Counted from the first letter of the stretch, positions 26,815 through 36,772 are shown. The stretch is 64,000 nucleotides of DNA from Serinicoccus chungangensis (GCF_001483745.1 NZ_LQBL01000031.1:62001-126000), one strand, 5' to 3'. Notes: generated from the letters alone by a model not told the origin. Numbers and translations are program-made.

Positions 26815-29541
26815 TCAGGACTTCTTCGTCGACGCCCGGCCGGTGGAGCCCTTCTTCGCCGGGGCCTTGCGCGTGGTCTTCGCCCTCGTCGCCGGCTTCT
26901 TGCGGGTGGTCGGTCCCTTCGAGCGCTTCTCCGCGATGAGCTCGAAGGCCCGCTCCTCGGTCAGCGTCTCGGGGTCGTCCCCACGGCGCAGGGTGGCGTT
27001 GGTCTCCCCGTCGGTGACGTAGGGCCCGAACCGGCCATCCTTGGCGACGACCTTGCGGCCCGACACCGGGTCCTCGCCGAACTCGGCCAGCGGCGGCTTG
27101 GCGGCCCCGCGCCCGCGCTGCTTGGGCTGGGCGTAGATCGCCAGGGCCTCCTCGAGGGTGATGTCGAAGATCTGCGCCTCGGTCTCCAGCGAGCGGCTGT
27201 CGGTGCCCTTCTTGAGGTAGGGCCCGTAGCGGCCGTTCTGCGCGGTGATGTCCACGCCCTCGGCGTCCTGGCCGACGACCCGGGGCAGCGAGAGCAGCCG
27301 CAGGGCCGTGTCCAGCTCGATGGTGGCCAGGTCCATGTCGGCGAAGAGCGACCCGGTGCGCGGCTTGACCTTGGCCTTCTTCTTCGCGCCCTTGGCCTCG
27401 CCGTCCTCGTCCTCGACCACCTCGGTGACGTAGGGCCCGTAGCGGCCGTTCTTGGCGATGATCTCCCGGCCGGTCTCGGGGTCGGTGCCGAGCACCCTCC
27501 CGTCGTCGGCGGCGGCCGCGAGCAGCTCCTCGGCCTTGGCCGCGGTCATCTCGTCCGGGGCGATCTCGTCGGGCACGGTCGCCCGGCGCGGGGTCTCCCC
27601 CTCCTCGCCGGGCAGCTCGACGTAGGGGCCGTAACGACCGACCCGCACGACCGTCCCGTCCCCGGTCGTCACCGCGGACACGGCGCGGGCGTCGATGTCG
27701 CCGAGGTCGGCGACGAGGTCGCGCAGCCCCTGGGTGGAGGTCGCCTGGTCGCCGAAGTAGAAGCGCTGCAGCCAGGCGACCCGCTGCTCCTCGCCGTGGG
27801 CGATCTTGTCGAGGTCGCTCTCCATCGACGCCGTGAAGTCGTAGTCGACCAGCCGCGGGAAGTGCTGCTCGAGCAGCTGGGTCACCGCGAAGGCCAGCCA
27901 GGTCGGCACCAGCGCCGAGCCGCGGCTGTGCACGTAGCCGCGGTCCTGGATGGTGCCGACGGTCGCGGCGTAGGTCGAGGGCCGGCCGATGCCGCGCTCC
28001 TCCAGCGCCTTGACCAGCGTCGCCTCGGTGTAGCGGGCGGGCGGGCTGGTCTGGTGGCCCTGCGCGTCGGCCCGCAGCGTCTCCAGCGCGACACCCTCGC
28101 TCAGCTTGGGCAACCGCATACCCATGGCGCTGTCGTCGCCGTAGCGGCTCTCGTCGCGACCCTCCTCGTAGGCGGCGAGGAAACCGCGGAAGGTGATGAC
28201 GGTGCCGGAGGCGGAGAACTGCGCGCTGGAGTATGTCGTCCCCCCCGCGCTCGTGCCCTCCGGCAGGGTCGCGGTGAGCCGGACGCTGGCGGTCGACCCC
28301 TTGGCGTCGGCCATCTGGGAGGCGACGGTCCGCTTCCAGATGAGCTCGTAGAGCGCGTACTCCCCGCCGCGGATCTCACCGGCCACCTGCGCCGGGGTGC
28401 GGAAGGTGTCGCCCGCGGGTCGGATCGCCTCGTGCGCCTCCTGGGCGTTCTTGCTCTTCTTGCCGTAGACGCGAGGGCTCTCGGGCACGAAGTCGGCGCC
28501 GTACATGTCGCGCGCCTGGCTGCGGGCGGCGCTCACGGCCCCGCTCGACAGGTTGGTCGAGTCGGTGCGCATGTAGGTGATGTAGCCGTTCTCGTAGAGC
28601 CGCTGCGCGGTGCGCATGGTGCTCTGGCTGTTCATCCGCAGCTTGCGGGACGCCTCCTGCTGCAGGGTGGAGGTCGTGAAGGGGGCCGAGGGGCGGCGGG
28701 TGTAGGGCTTCTCCGAGACCTCCCGCACGACGACGTCGGCCTCGCGGGTGCCGGCGGCGATGGCCTCCGCCGCGGCGGCGTCCAGCTGGACGGCGTTCGC
28801 GGTCCTCAGCGTGCCGTCGTCGGCGAAGTCGCGGCCGCTGGCGACCTTGGACCCGTCGATCCCGGTGAGCTTGGCCTCGAAGCCCTGGCCGCTGTTGCCG
28901 CCGGGGGCGAACTCCCCCTCGACGTCCCAGTAGGAGGCGACCTTGAAGGCCATCCGCTCGCGCTCGCGCTCCACCACCAGCCGGGTCGCGACCGACTGGA
29001 CGCGGCCGGCCGACAGCCCCTGCTTGACCTTGCGCCACAGCACGGGGGACACCTCGTAGCCGTAGAGCCGGTCGAGGATGCGGCGGCTCTCCTGCGCGTC
29101 GACGAGGTGGGTGTCCAGCTCGCGGGTGTCGTTGACGGCGCGCTGGATGGCCTCCTTGGTGATCTCGTGGAAGACCATGCGGCGCACCGGCACCTTGGGC
29201 TTGAGGACCTCGAGCAGGTGCCAGGCGATCGCCTCCCCCTCACGGTCCTCGTCGGTCGCCAGGAAGAGCTCGTCGGCGTCCTTGAGCGCCCGCTTGAGCT
29301 CGGTGACCTTCTTCTTCTTGTCCGCGTCGACCACGTAGTAGGGCTCGAAGCCGTCGTCGACGGCGATCGCGAACTTGCCGTAGGGCCCCTTCTTCATGTC
29401 GGCAGGGAGCTCGGAGGGGTTCGGCAGGTCCCGGATGTGCCCGACGCTCGCGTCGACCCGGAAGTCCTTGCCGAGGTACTCGCCGATCTTCTGCGCCTTC
29501 GCCGGGGACTCGACGATGACCAGCTTGGTGCCAGGTGCCAC
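26815..29541 (-). CDS. topA: DNA topoisomerase I (type IA)
   Basis: Relaxes negative supercoils. 908 residues from GTG 29541 (AAGGAG five bases upstream). Toprim: VIVESPAKAQ (~8-17), FLATDEDREGEAIAWHL (~93-109). Catalytic Tyr323 in ITYMRTDST. The C-terminal region has four topoisomerase repeats each with a R(Y/F)GPY motif (VGRYGPYVE, KNGRYGPYVT, QNGRYGPYLK, KDGRFGPYVT), without the zinc fingers of the E. coli enzyme, and ends in a Lys/Arg-rich tail (TRKAPAKKGSTGR) as in other actinobacteria. Confidence 0.97.
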   Translation of the reverse strand: MAPGTKLVIVESPAKAQKIGEYLGKDFRVDASVGHIRDLPNPSELPADMKKGPYGKFAIAVDDGFEPYYVVDADKKKKVTELKRALKDADELFLATDEDREGEAIAWHLLEVLKPKVPVRRMVFHEITKEAIQRAVNDTRELDTHLVDAQESRRILDRLYGYEVSPVLWRKVKQGLSAGRVQSVATRLVVERERERMAFKVASYWDVEGEFAPGGNSGQGFEAKLTGIDGSKVASGRDFADDGTLRTANAVQLDAAAAEAIAAGTREADVVVREVSEKPYTRRPSAPFTTSTLQQEASRKLRMNSQSTMRTAQRLYENGYITYMRTDSTNLSSGAVSAARSQARDMYGADFVPESPRVYGKKSKNAQEAHEAIRPAGDTFRTPAQVAGEIRGGEYALYELIWKRTVASQMADAKGSTASVRLTATLPEGTSAGGTTYSSAQFSASGTVITFRGFLAAYEEGRDESRYGDDSAMGMRLPKLSEGVALETLRADAQGHQTSPPARYTEATLVKALEERGIGRPSTYAATVGTIQDRGYVHSRGSALVPTWLAFAVTQLLEQHFPRLVDYDFTASMESDLDKIAHGEEQRVAWLQRFYFGDQATSTQGLRDLVADLGDIDARAVSAVTTGDGTVVRVGRYGPYVELPGEEGETPRRATVPDEIAPDEMTAAKAEELLAAAADDGRVLGTDPETGREIIAKNGRYGPYVTEVVEDEDGEAKGAKKKAKVKPRTGSLFADMDLATIELDTALRLLSLPRVVGQDAEGVDITAQNGRYGPYLKKGTDSRSLETEAQIFDITLEEALAIYAQPKQRGRGAAKPPLAEFGEDPVSGRKVVAKDGRFGPYVTDGETNATLRRGDDPETLTEERAFELIAEKRSKGPTTRKKPATRAKTTRKAPAKKGSTGRASTKKS

Positions 29542-29645
29542 AGGATCTCCTTCGCCCCGTGTGCCGCGGATTCGTCGCGACCTCCGACACGGGACCTCGG
29601 GCGTCACCGTAGCCCATCGCCAGGGGCGGGCTACGCTGGCTCCCT

Positions 29646-30437
29646 ATGGCGGCGAAGCGTGCGACCTCGACGAGCGGCAGGCAGCGGCGGCCGGGCCGTG
29701 GTTGCGCCCGGGGCGCGAGGCCGACGGTCCTCCTCCTGGCCCTGGGGGCGGTGCTGGTCGCGGGCTGCGACGACGACGCCGGCGGGGGCGGGGACGACCC
29801 GGCCTCCGGCGACGGTCAGACGTCCACCCCCACCGGGGGCGGCGGGGACACCGGGGGTGGTGACGCGGGCGGGGACGGTGCCGACGGCACCGCGGACGCA
29901 CCCGCGGCGGAGCCGGCTCCCCCGCCCACCGCACCGGCCGACATCGAGCCCGAGCGGGGCGAGCGCAGCGTGTCCGAGGACGGCTCGACCATCACCGTCC
30001 AGGGGGACCGGGCCGCCTTCGTGACGCCGACCGGCAACCTCGCGTGCGTGCTCAACGGCCCGAGCGCGTCCTGCCAGCTGCTCGACATGGCCTACTCGCC
30101 GAACCCCGACCACCTCGTCGAGGACGCGGTCGGCGAGTGCGCCGCGGACGCGGCCGACACCATGGTCCTCACCGATGCCGGGGGCGTGTGGACGTGCCCC
30201 CCGGAGACGCTCACGAGGACCGCCGCCGCCACCGAGGGCGGCTGGTGGGCCGAGGCGGCGGGCGCCCCGACGACCGGCGTCGAGGACACCGACGCGGCCG
30301 TCCTGGAGTACGGCCTCACCCTGCGCGTCGGGGACACGACCTGCCTGTCCAGCGAGGACGGCGTCACCTGCCGCAGCGGCGACCTGGGCCGGCAGTTCTT
30401 CATCTCCCGCAACGCCTACCGCTTCGGCGCCAGCTGA
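29646..30437 (+). CDS. Putative lipoprotein, function unknown
   Basis: 263 residues. A basic N-terminus (RRPGRGCARGARP), hydrophobic segment and lipobox LVAGC indicate a lipid-anchored exported protein. Residues ~43-95 are low-complexity Gly/Asp/Thr/Pro linker. The rest is a small globular domain with several cysteines (GNLACVLNG, ASCQLLD, GECAADA, VWTCPPE, TTCLSSEDGVTCRSG), probably disulfide-bonded outside the cell. I do not recognise a named family. Divergent from topA, 104 bases away. Confidence 0.75.
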   Translation: MAAKRATSTSGRQRRPGRGCARGARPTVLLLALGAVLVAGCDDDAGGGGDDPASGDGQTSTPTGGGGDTGGGDAGGDGADGTADAPAAEPAPPPTAPADIEPERGERSVSEDGSTITVQGDRAAFVTPTGNLACVLNGPSASCQLLDMAYSPNPDHLVEDAVGECAADAADTMVLTDAGGVWTCPPETLTRTAAATEGGWWAEAAGAPTTGVEDTDAAVLEYGLTLRVGDTTCLSSEDGVTCRSGDLGRQFFISRNAYRFGAS

Positions 30438-30469
30438 CCGAGGCCGCGGGGCCGGGCGCGGGGCCTCGG
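30438..30469. terminator. Hairpin between convergent lipoprotein and methyltransferase genes
   Basis: ccgaggcc (30438-30445) and ggcctcgg (30462-30469), perfect 8-base arms with a 16-base GC-rich loop, filling the gap between the two stop codons. Confidence 0.5.
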
Positions 30470-30470
30470 C

Positions 30471-31976
30471 TCAGCGCAGCAGCCCGTCCTTGACCAGCTC
30501 GCGCAGGGTCGGCAGAACCGCCTGCTCGACCTGGTCCGCGGGCTGCTCGGTGAGGACGGCCAGGCCGGCGCACAGCTGGCGGGCGGTGAGCTCGCCGTCG
30601 CAGGCACCGACGAGCCCGGCGGCGAGCGTGTCGAGTCGTACGGTGCGGCGCAGCCCGCCACCCTGCCGGACCTGGATCACCTGCGGGTCGGGGTCGCCGG
30701 GCCGGCCGATGCGGTCCTCCGTGACGTCGTCGGCGACCTGCCACGGCGTGTCCAGCAGCTCGGCCTCGCCGTGCTCGGCCAGCCAGGTGCGGGCCTCCAG
30801 CCCGGCGAGGACCGTCGGTCCCATGGGGGAGGCCACCGGTCCCCGGACGTCCATGAGGTCCAGCCACGGCTCGCGCCCGGTGCGCGGTCGACGGAGGGTC
30901 ACGACGCCGAAGCCGAGCCGCTCGACCCCGCGCTCGGCGAAGTCGTCCAGCCACGCGGCATACAGCTCCTCGAAGCCGGCACTGCCCGGCTGGTGCCCGC
31001 CGTCGCGCGTCCACGTCTCGGCGTAGTCCGCGACGTCCTGCTCCTCCCGCTGCACGACCCAGGCGTCCAGGCCGGAGCCCGCGAACCAGGCCCCCACGTG
31101 CTCGGTCCAGTCCTCCCCCGCGCGCAGCTCCCAGTTGGCGAGCAGCTGGGCGGTCCCGCCCGGCCTCAGGTGCTCGCGCAGCCCCCGCACGAGGCCGGCG
31201 ACGAGGGTGTCGCCGGCCCGACCCCCGTCGCGGTACTCGTAGAGCGGCACGCCGGTACGGCGCGGGGTGATGACGAAGGGCGGGTTGCTGACGACGAGGT
31301 CGAACTGCTCCCCGGCCACCGGCTCCAGCAGGCTGCCCGCCCGCAGCTGCGCGTCCACCCCGTTGAGCGCCAGCGTGAACCGGGCGAAGGCCAGGGCGCG
31401 CTGCGAGACATCGGTCGCGGCGAGGTATGCCGCGTGCCCGGCCAGGTGCAGGACCTGGACCCCGCTGCCCGTGCCGATGTCCAGGGCGCGCTCCACCCGG
31501 GGCCGGGGTGCCCAGCTGGCGAGCGTCGTGGAGGCCCCACCGATCCCGAGGACGTGGTCGGTCGGCAACGGACCACCGGTCGCCATCTCCGAGCGGTCGG
31601 AGACGACCCACCACGACTCCTGCTCGGTGGCGTAGGGCCGCAGGTCGCAGGCCGCCACGAGCCTCCCCTCGGCGTCGTCGACGACCAGGCCGAGCCGCAG
31701 CAGACCGGTGGCGCCGAGCCGGGGCAGGGCCGCGTCGAGGAGCTCACGTCGGACCGCGCTGCCCAGCGCGAAGAGCCGGCACAGCACGGCGACGGGGTCG
31801 GAGGACCCCTGCGTGGCGCGGAGCGCCGGGAGCGGCTGCTCGCGGTGCAGCGCCGCCACCGCGACCGGCCCGAGCACCTGCGCCAGGGCGTCGACGGTGT
31901 AGCCCACCTCCCCCAGGTCGGCCCGCAGGTCGGCCAGGAGGCTCGGGTCCTCGACGGAGGGCGGGGGCAGGCTCAG
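30471..31976 (-). CDS. Class I SAM-dependent methyltransferase (DUF7059/DUF7782 type)
   Basis: About 501 residues. The central Rossmann domain shows the SAM loop ALDIGTGSGVQVLHL, the acidic end ATDVSQRAL and the catalytic NPPF motif (VVSNPPFVIT), typical of N-methyltransferases acting on planar amino groups (HemK/RsmC-like); actinobacterial N- and C-terminal extensions flank it. Target unknown. The start is a problem: no ATG, GTG or TTG precedes the expected N-terminus PSLLADLRADLG. The best fit is CTG 31976, overlapping the hppA stop as CTGA; the next candidate is GTG 31907, which would cut off that helix. Stop codon lies against a hairpin shared with the convergent lipoprotein gene. Confidence 0.82.
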   Translation of the reverse strand: MSLPPPSVEDPSLLADLRADLGEVGYTVDALAQVLGPVAVAALHREQPLPALRATQGSSDPVAVLCRLFALGSAVRRELLDAALPRLGATGLLRLGLVVDDAEGRLVAACDLRPYATEQESWWVVSDRSEMATGGPLPTDHVLGIGGASTTLASWAPRPRVERALDIGTGSGVQVLHLAGHAAYLAATDVSQRALAFARFTLALNGVDAQLRAGSLLEPVAGEQFDLVVSNPPFVITPRRTGVPLYEYRDGGRAGDTLVAGLVRGLREHLRPGGTAQLLANWELRAGEDWTEHVGAWFAGSGLDAWVVQREEQDVADYAETWTRDGGHQPGSAGFEELYAAWLDDFAERGVERLGFGVVTLRRPRTGREPWLDLMDVRGPVASPMGPTVLAGLEARTWLAEHGEAELLDTPWQVADDVTEDRIGRPGDPDPQVIQVRQGGGLRRTVRLDTLAAGLVGACDGELTARQLCAGLAVLTEQPADQVEQAVLPTLRELVKDGLLR

Positions 31977-34288
31977 CGCTCGACCGCCGTGGCCGGCACG
32001 TCGTCGCTCTCGCCGATGGCGATGTCGCGCCGCTTGGACACGACGACGGCGGTGACGATGACGGCGAAGGCCGCCGCGGCGATCCCCCACCGGACGACGT
32101 CGTTGGCGCCGTCGCCGTAGGTGAGGCCGATGATGGCCGGGGCGATGAGCAGCGCCACCAGGTTCATGACCTTGAGCAGCGGGTTGATCGCCGGGCCGGC
32201 GGTGTCCTTGAACGGGTCGCCGACGGTGTCGCCGATGACCGTCGCCTCGTGGGCCGGGGTGCCCTTGCCGCCGAAGTTGCCGTCCTCGACGATCTTCTTG
32301 GCGTTGTCCCACGCGCCGCCGGCGTTGGCGAGGAAGACCGCCATGAGCACGCCGGTGCCGATGGCTCCGGCGAGGTAGCCCGCGAGCGCGCCGACGCCGA
32401 GACCGAAGCCGACGGCGATCGGGGCGAAGATCGCGAGCAGGCCGGGGGTGGCCAGCTCGCGCAGCGAGTCGCGGGTGCAGATGTCGACGACCCGGGCGTA
32501 CTCCGGCTTCTCCGAGTAGTCCATGATCCCGGGCTTCTCGCGGAACTGCCGGCGCACCTCGAAGACGATCGCGCCCGCCGCGCGGGTCACCGCGTTGATC
32601 GCCAGACCGGAGAAGAGGAAGACGACGGCGCCGCCGATGAGCACGCCGACCAGGGCCCGCGGGTCGAAGACGAGGAAGGACTGCAGCACGTCGCCGCTGG
32701 CGTCCCCGGCCGTCTCCAGCGCCTGCAGGATCGCGTCGAGGTAGGACCCGAAGAGCGCGGTGGCGGCGAGGACGGCCGTCGCAATGGCGATGCCCTTGGT
32801 GATGGCCTTGGTGGTGTTGCCCACGGCGTCCAGCTCGGTGAGGATCTGGGCGGCCTCGCCGTCCACGTCCCCGGACATCTCGGCGATGCCCTGGGCGTTG
32901 TCGCTCACCGGGCCGAAGGTGTCCATCGCGACGATGACGCCGACCGTGGTGAGCAGCCCGCAGCCCGCGAGGGCGACGTAGAACAGCGACAGGATGAGCG
33001 ACCCGCCGCCGAGGGTGAAGATGGCGAAGATCGCCGCGGCGATGGTCACCGCGGTGTAGACCGCGGACTCCAGGCCGACGCCGATCCCGGAGAGGATGAC
33101 CGTGGCCGGCCCGGTCAGCGAGGTGCGCGCCACGTCGTTGGTGGGCTTGGTCTCGGTGCCGGTGAAGTAGCCGGTGAGCCAGAGGATGAAGGCGGCGAGC
33201 ACGATGCCGATGACCACCGAGGCGGCGGCACCCATGGCGGCGTTGACCTGCTCGCCGCCGCCGTCGCCGGCCCCCAGGTCGAAGCCCCCGGTGACCGAGA
33301 GCTCGGTGGGCAGGAAGACGAAGGCCGCGACGACCGAGGCGACCGCGGCGATGCCCGCGGAGATGTAGAAGCTGCGGTTGATCGCCGCCAGTCCGCTCTC
33401 CCCCGCGCGGGCCTTGGTGATGAAGACCCCCACGATCGCGGTGAGCACGCCGATGGCCGGGATGACGAGCGGGAAGACCAGGCCGCCGTCCGAGCCGAGC
33501 GCCGCGGTGCCGAGGATGAGCGCCGCGACGAGGGTCACGGCATACGACTCGAAGAGGTCGGCCGCCATGCCGGCGCAGTCACCCACGTTGTCGCCGACGT
33601 TGTCCGCGATCGTCGCGGCGTTGCGGGGGTCGTCCTCGGGGATGCCGGCCTCGACCTTGCCGACGAGGTCGGCCCCGACGTCGGCGGCCTTGGTGAAGAT
33701 GCCGCCGCCCACGCGCATGAACATCGCGAGCAGCGCGGCCCCGAAGCCGAAGCCCTCGAGCACCTTGGCGGCATCCCCCTGGTAGACGAGCACGACGACC
33801 GCCGCGCCGAGCAGCCCCAGCCCGACCGTGGCCATGCCGACGGTGCCGCCGGTGCGGAAGGCGATGCGCATGCCGTCGTCCCGTCCGGTGGTGCGCGCGG
33901 CCTCCGCGACCCGCATGTTGGCGGCGGTGGCGAGGTTCATCCCCAGCCAGCCGATGGCGGCCGAGAAGCCGGCACCGAAGAGGAAGGCCACCGAGCGCCC
34001 GACCCGGACCATCATGTCGTCCGCGGGGAGCGCCAGGAGCAGCACGAAGGCGACCGCCGCGAAGACCGCGAGCGTCCGGAACTGCCGACCGAGGTAGGCC
34101 GAGGCACCCTCCTGGACCGCTCCGCCGATCTCCTGCATCGACTCCGTCCCGGGTGAGGCGGCCAGGACCTCCCGGCGGAACATGAAGCCCATGACGAGGG
34201 CGACGAGGGCGATGCACAGCACCACGATGACGATCGAGGTGTCGGCACCCGAGAGCGAGACCTCGCTCGCGGCAGCGACTGGGGACAT
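31973..34288 (-). CDS. hppA: Membrane-bound H+-translocating pyrophosphatase, K+-independent type
   Basis: Couples pyrophosphate hydrolysis to proton export. 771 residues, about 16 transmembrane helices. Substrate-site motifs: DVGADLVGKVEAGIPEDDPR, DNVGDNVGDCAGMAADLFES and, near the C-terminus, DTVGDPFKDTAGPAINPLLK. Lys in GNTTKAITKG (where K+-dependent enzymes have Ala) marks the K+-independent subclass. ATG 34288 with GAGGAGG six bases upstream. The stop overlaps the presumed CTG start of the methyltransferase. Confidence 0.96.
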   Translation of the reverse strand: MSPVAAASEVSLSGADTSIVIVVLCIALVALVMGFMFRREVLAASPGTESMQEIGGAVQEGASAYLGRQFRTLAVFAAVAFVLLLALPADDMMVRVGRSVAFLFGAGFSAAIGWLGMNLATAANMRVAEAARTTGRDDGMRIAFRTGGTVGMATVGLGLLGAAVVVLVYQGDAAKVLEGFGFGAALLAMFMRVGGGIFTKAADVGADLVGKVEAGIPEDDPRNAATIADNVGDNVGDCAGMAADLFESYAVTLVAALILGTAALGSDGGLVFPLVIPAIGVLTAIVGVFITKARAGESGLAAINRSFYISAGIAAVASVVAAFVFLPTELSVTGGFDLGAGDGGGEQVNAAMGAAASVVIGIVLAAFILWLTGYFTGTETKPTNDVARTSLTGPATVILSGIGVGLESAVYTAVTIAAAIFAIFTLGGGSLILSLFYVALAGCGLLTTVGVIVAMDTFGPVSDNAQGIAEMSGDVDGEAAQILTELDAVGNTTKAITKGIAIATAVLAATALFGSYLDAILQALETAGDASGDVLQSFLVFDPRALVGVLIGGAVVFLFSGLAINAVTRAAGAIVFEVRRQFREKPGIMDYSEKPEYARVVDICTRDSLRELATPGLLAIFAPIAVGFGLGVGALAGYLAGAIGTGVLMAVFLANAGGAWDNAKKIVEDGNFGGKGTPAHEATVIGDTVGDPFKDTAGPAINPLLKVMNLVALLIAPAIIGLTYGDGANDVVRWGIAAAAFAVIVTAVVVSKRRDIAIGESDDVPATAVER

Positions 34289-34305
34289 GTGTGCCTCCTC
34301 AGAGG

Positions 34306-34323
34306 GCCCGCACCGTTGCGGGC
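34306..34323 (-). promoter_or_regulatory. Leader hairpin just upstream of the hppA ribosome-binding site
   Basis: GCCCGCA ccgt TGCGGGC, seven perfect pairs with a four-base loop, ending a few bases before the GAGGAGG element. It could affect translation or mRNA stability; sequence evidence only. Confidence 0.4.
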
Positions 34324-34364
34324 GACGACGCGGTGAGACCGCAGGACATCCATCGGACGTGGCC

Positions 34365-34393
34365 ACTGTAGTGATCCCGGGTGCGCGTGCCTA
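34365..34393 (-). promoter_or_regulatory. Candidate promoter of hppA
   Basis: Minus strand TAGGCA (34393-34388), 17-base spacer, TACAGT (34370-34365); four of six matches in each hexamer. Leader of about 70 bases that includes the hairpin at 34306-34323. Confidence 0.4.
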
Positions 34394-34453
34394 ACACCTC
34401 GTGCCGTGCGGTGCGCACACGGTGTCGGTGCACGGGCGTAGCGTGGTGGCGAG

Positions 34454-36772
34454 ATGGACGACCCGACCTCGCCGACCTTCGACCCGCAGACCGCCCTCGA
34501 CCGCCTCGCCTCCGGCGCGCGCTCCGGGCGGCTGCGGCACGTGCGGACGGTGCCCGCGCGCCAGGGCCGGAGCGCGCCCTGGCCGACGTGGTGCGCAGCG
34601 CCGGTCAAGGCGGCGCTCCTGGGCCAGGGGATCCAGGCGCCGTGGGAGCACCAGGCGCAGGTGGCCGAGCTGGCCCGCTCGGGGCAGCACGTCATCGTGT
34701 CGACCGGGACGGCCTCGGGCAAGTCGCTGGGCTACCTCGTCCCGGTGCTCACCGCGCTGAGCGAGGGTACCGGCGCCGTGACCGGTCGCGGGGCCACCGC
34801 GCTCTACCTCGCCCCCACCAAGGCCCTCGGCGCCGACCAGGAGACGAGGGTGCAGGGCCTGGCCGTGCCGGGGGTCCGGGTGGCCCGCCTCGACGGGGAC
34901 ACGCCGACCGAGGAGCGCCGGTGGGTCCGCGAGCACGCGCACTACGTCCTCACCAACCCCGACCTGCTGCACCACACCCTGCTGCCCGGCCACGAGCGGT
35001 GGGCCCCCTTCCTCCGCTCGCTGCGCTACGTCGTCGTCGACGAGTGCCACATCTACCGCGGGGTGTTCGGGGCCCACGTCTCGGCCGTGCTGCGGCGCCT
35101 CCTGCGCGTCGCGGCGAGGTATGGCGCGACCCCGACCGTGGTCCTGGCCTCGGCGACCGTGGCGGAGCCGGAGCCGCTGGGCCGGGCCCTGCTCGGCCAG
35201 GACGTCGTGGCGGTGACCGCCGACGCGTCGCCCCGGCGGGAGACCGTCGTGGCCCTGTGGCAGCCGGACGAGCGGGAGGACGGGCGGCGTCGCAGCACCG
35301 TCGGCGAGGCCGCCGACCTGCTCACCGACCTCGTGGGCGCCGGCGTGCAGACCGTCGCCTTCGCCCGCTCGCGACCGGGGGTCGAGCAGGTCGCCAGCCG
35401 CGCCCGGGACGCCTCCGCCGGGCTCCCCGGGACCGCGGGGGCCGTCGCGGCCTACCGGGGCGGCTACCTGCCCGAGGAGCGGCGAGCCCTGGAGTCGGCG
35501 CTGCGCGAGCGACGGCTCATGGGCCTGGCCGCGACCAGCGCCCTGGAGCTCGGCATCGACATCGCCGGGCTGGACGCCGTGGTCATGGCCGGCTGGCCGG
35601 GCACCCGCGCCTCCTTCTGGCAGCAGGTGGGGCGCGCCGGGCGCAGCGGTGCCCCCTCCCTCGCCCTGCTGGTGGCGGCTGACGACCCCCTCGACGCCTA
35701 CCTCCTGGACCACCCCGAGCTGATCTTCGAGGCACCGGTCGAGTCCTGCGTCCTGGACCCGGAGAACCCCTACGTGCTCGGACCGCACCTCGCCGCGGCC
35801 GCCGCCGAGCTCCCGCTCACCGAGCAGGACGAGCGGTGGTTCGGGACGGGGCTGCGGGCGCTGGCCGAGCAGCTCGTCGTGGGCGGCGTGCTGCGGGCCC
35901 GGCCGACGGGGTGGTACTGGGCACGCCCGGACCGCGCCAGCGACCACGTGGCCCTGCGCGGTGCCGGTCAGACCGTGCAGATCGTCGACAGCCGCAGCGG
36001 CCGCGTCCTCGGCACGGTCGACGAGGCCCGCGCCCTGACGACGGTGCACGAGGGCGCGGTCTACGTCCACCAGGGCGAGCCGTACGTCGTCACCTCCCTC
36101 GACCTCGACGCCTCCGTGGCGCTGGTCGTGCACGGCGACCCCGGCTGGACGACCCGGGCGCGCAGCGAGAGCAGCTTCCGCATCCGCGCCCGGCACACCG
36201 AGGCGCGGTGGGGCGCGGCGACGCTCGCCTCCGGACGGGTGGAGGTGACCACGCAGGTCACCGCCTTCCAGCGGGTGCTCCCCGACGGCAGCGTCATCGG
36301 CACCCACCCGCTCGACCTGCCTGCCCGCACCCTCGTCACCCAGGCCGTGTGGTGGACCCTGCCTGCGGAGGAGCTCGCCCTCGCCGGGCTGTCCGAGCAG
36401 GACGTGCCCGGCGCGCTGCACGCCGCGGAGCACGCCTCGATCGGCATGCTGCCCCTGCTGGCCACCTGCGACCGCTGGGACATCGGTGGGGTGTCCACGG
36501 CGCTGCACCCGGACACCGGCCTGCCGACCGTCATGGTCTACGACGGCTACCCGGGAGGGGCCGGGTTCAGCCACCGGGCCTTCCGGGAGGCCGCCCAGTG
36601 GCTGGCCGCGACCCGCGACCTCGTCGAGAGCTGCCGGTGCGCCGAGGGCTGCCCGGCCTGCGTCCAGTCGCCCAAGTGCGGCAACGGCAACGAGCCGTTG
36701 GACAAGGCCGGCGCGGTCGCCGTGCTGGACCACCTGCTCAGCGAGCGGGACGCCGTCCTCCCCACCGGCTGA
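34454..36772 (+). CDS. DEAD/DEAH-box helicase of the YprA/MrfA family with DUF1998-type C-terminus
   Basis: 772 residues, superfamily 2. Motif I STGTASGKS, Ia APTKALGADQ, II DECH in VVVDECHIYRG, III ASATVAEP, then the second RecA fold (AFARSRPGVEQVA, AATSALELGIDIAGLDAVV, QQVGRAGRSG). The C-terminus carries a DUF1998/MZB-like domain with a four- or five-cysteine cluster (CRCAEGCPACVQSPKC), a zinc site. In Bacillus MrfA of this architecture takes part in mitomycin-adduct repair, so a DNA repair role is inferred. Divergent from hppA. Confidence 0.9.
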   Translation: MDDPTSPTFDPQTALDRLASGARSGRLRHVRTVPARQGRSAPWPTWCAAPVKAALLGQGIQAPWEHQAQVAELARSGQHVIVSTGTASGKSLGYLVPVLTALSEGTGAVTGRGATALYLAPTKALGADQETRVQGLAVPGVRVARLDGDTPTEERRWVREHAHYVLTNPDLLHHTLLPGHERWAPFLRSLRYVVVDECHIYRGVFGAHVSAVLRRLLRVAARYGATPTVVLASATVAEPEPLGRALLGQDVVAVTADASPRRETVVALWQPDEREDGRRRSTVGEAADLLTDLVGAGVQTVAFARSRPGVEQVASRARDASAGLPGTAGAVAAYRGGYLPEERRALESALRERRLMGLAATSALELGIDIAGLDAVVMAGWPGTRASFWQQVGRAGRSGAPSLALLVAADDPLDAYLLDHPELIFEAPVESCVLDPENPYVLGPHLAAAAAELPLTEQDERWFGTGLRALAEQLVVGGVLRARPTGWYWARPDRASDHVALRGAGQTVQIVDSRSGRVLGTVDEARALTTVHEGAVYVHQGEPYVVTSLDLDASVALVVHGDPGWTTRARSESSFRIRARHTEARWGAATLASGRVEVTTQVTAFQRVLPDGSVIGTHPLDLPARTLVTQAVWWTLPAEELALAGLSEQDVPGALHAAEHASIGMLPLLATCDRWDIGGVSTALHPDTGLPTVMVYDGYPGGAGFSHRAFREAAQWLAATRDLVESCRCAEGCPACVQSPKCGNGNEPLDKAGAVAVLDHLLSERDAVLPTG

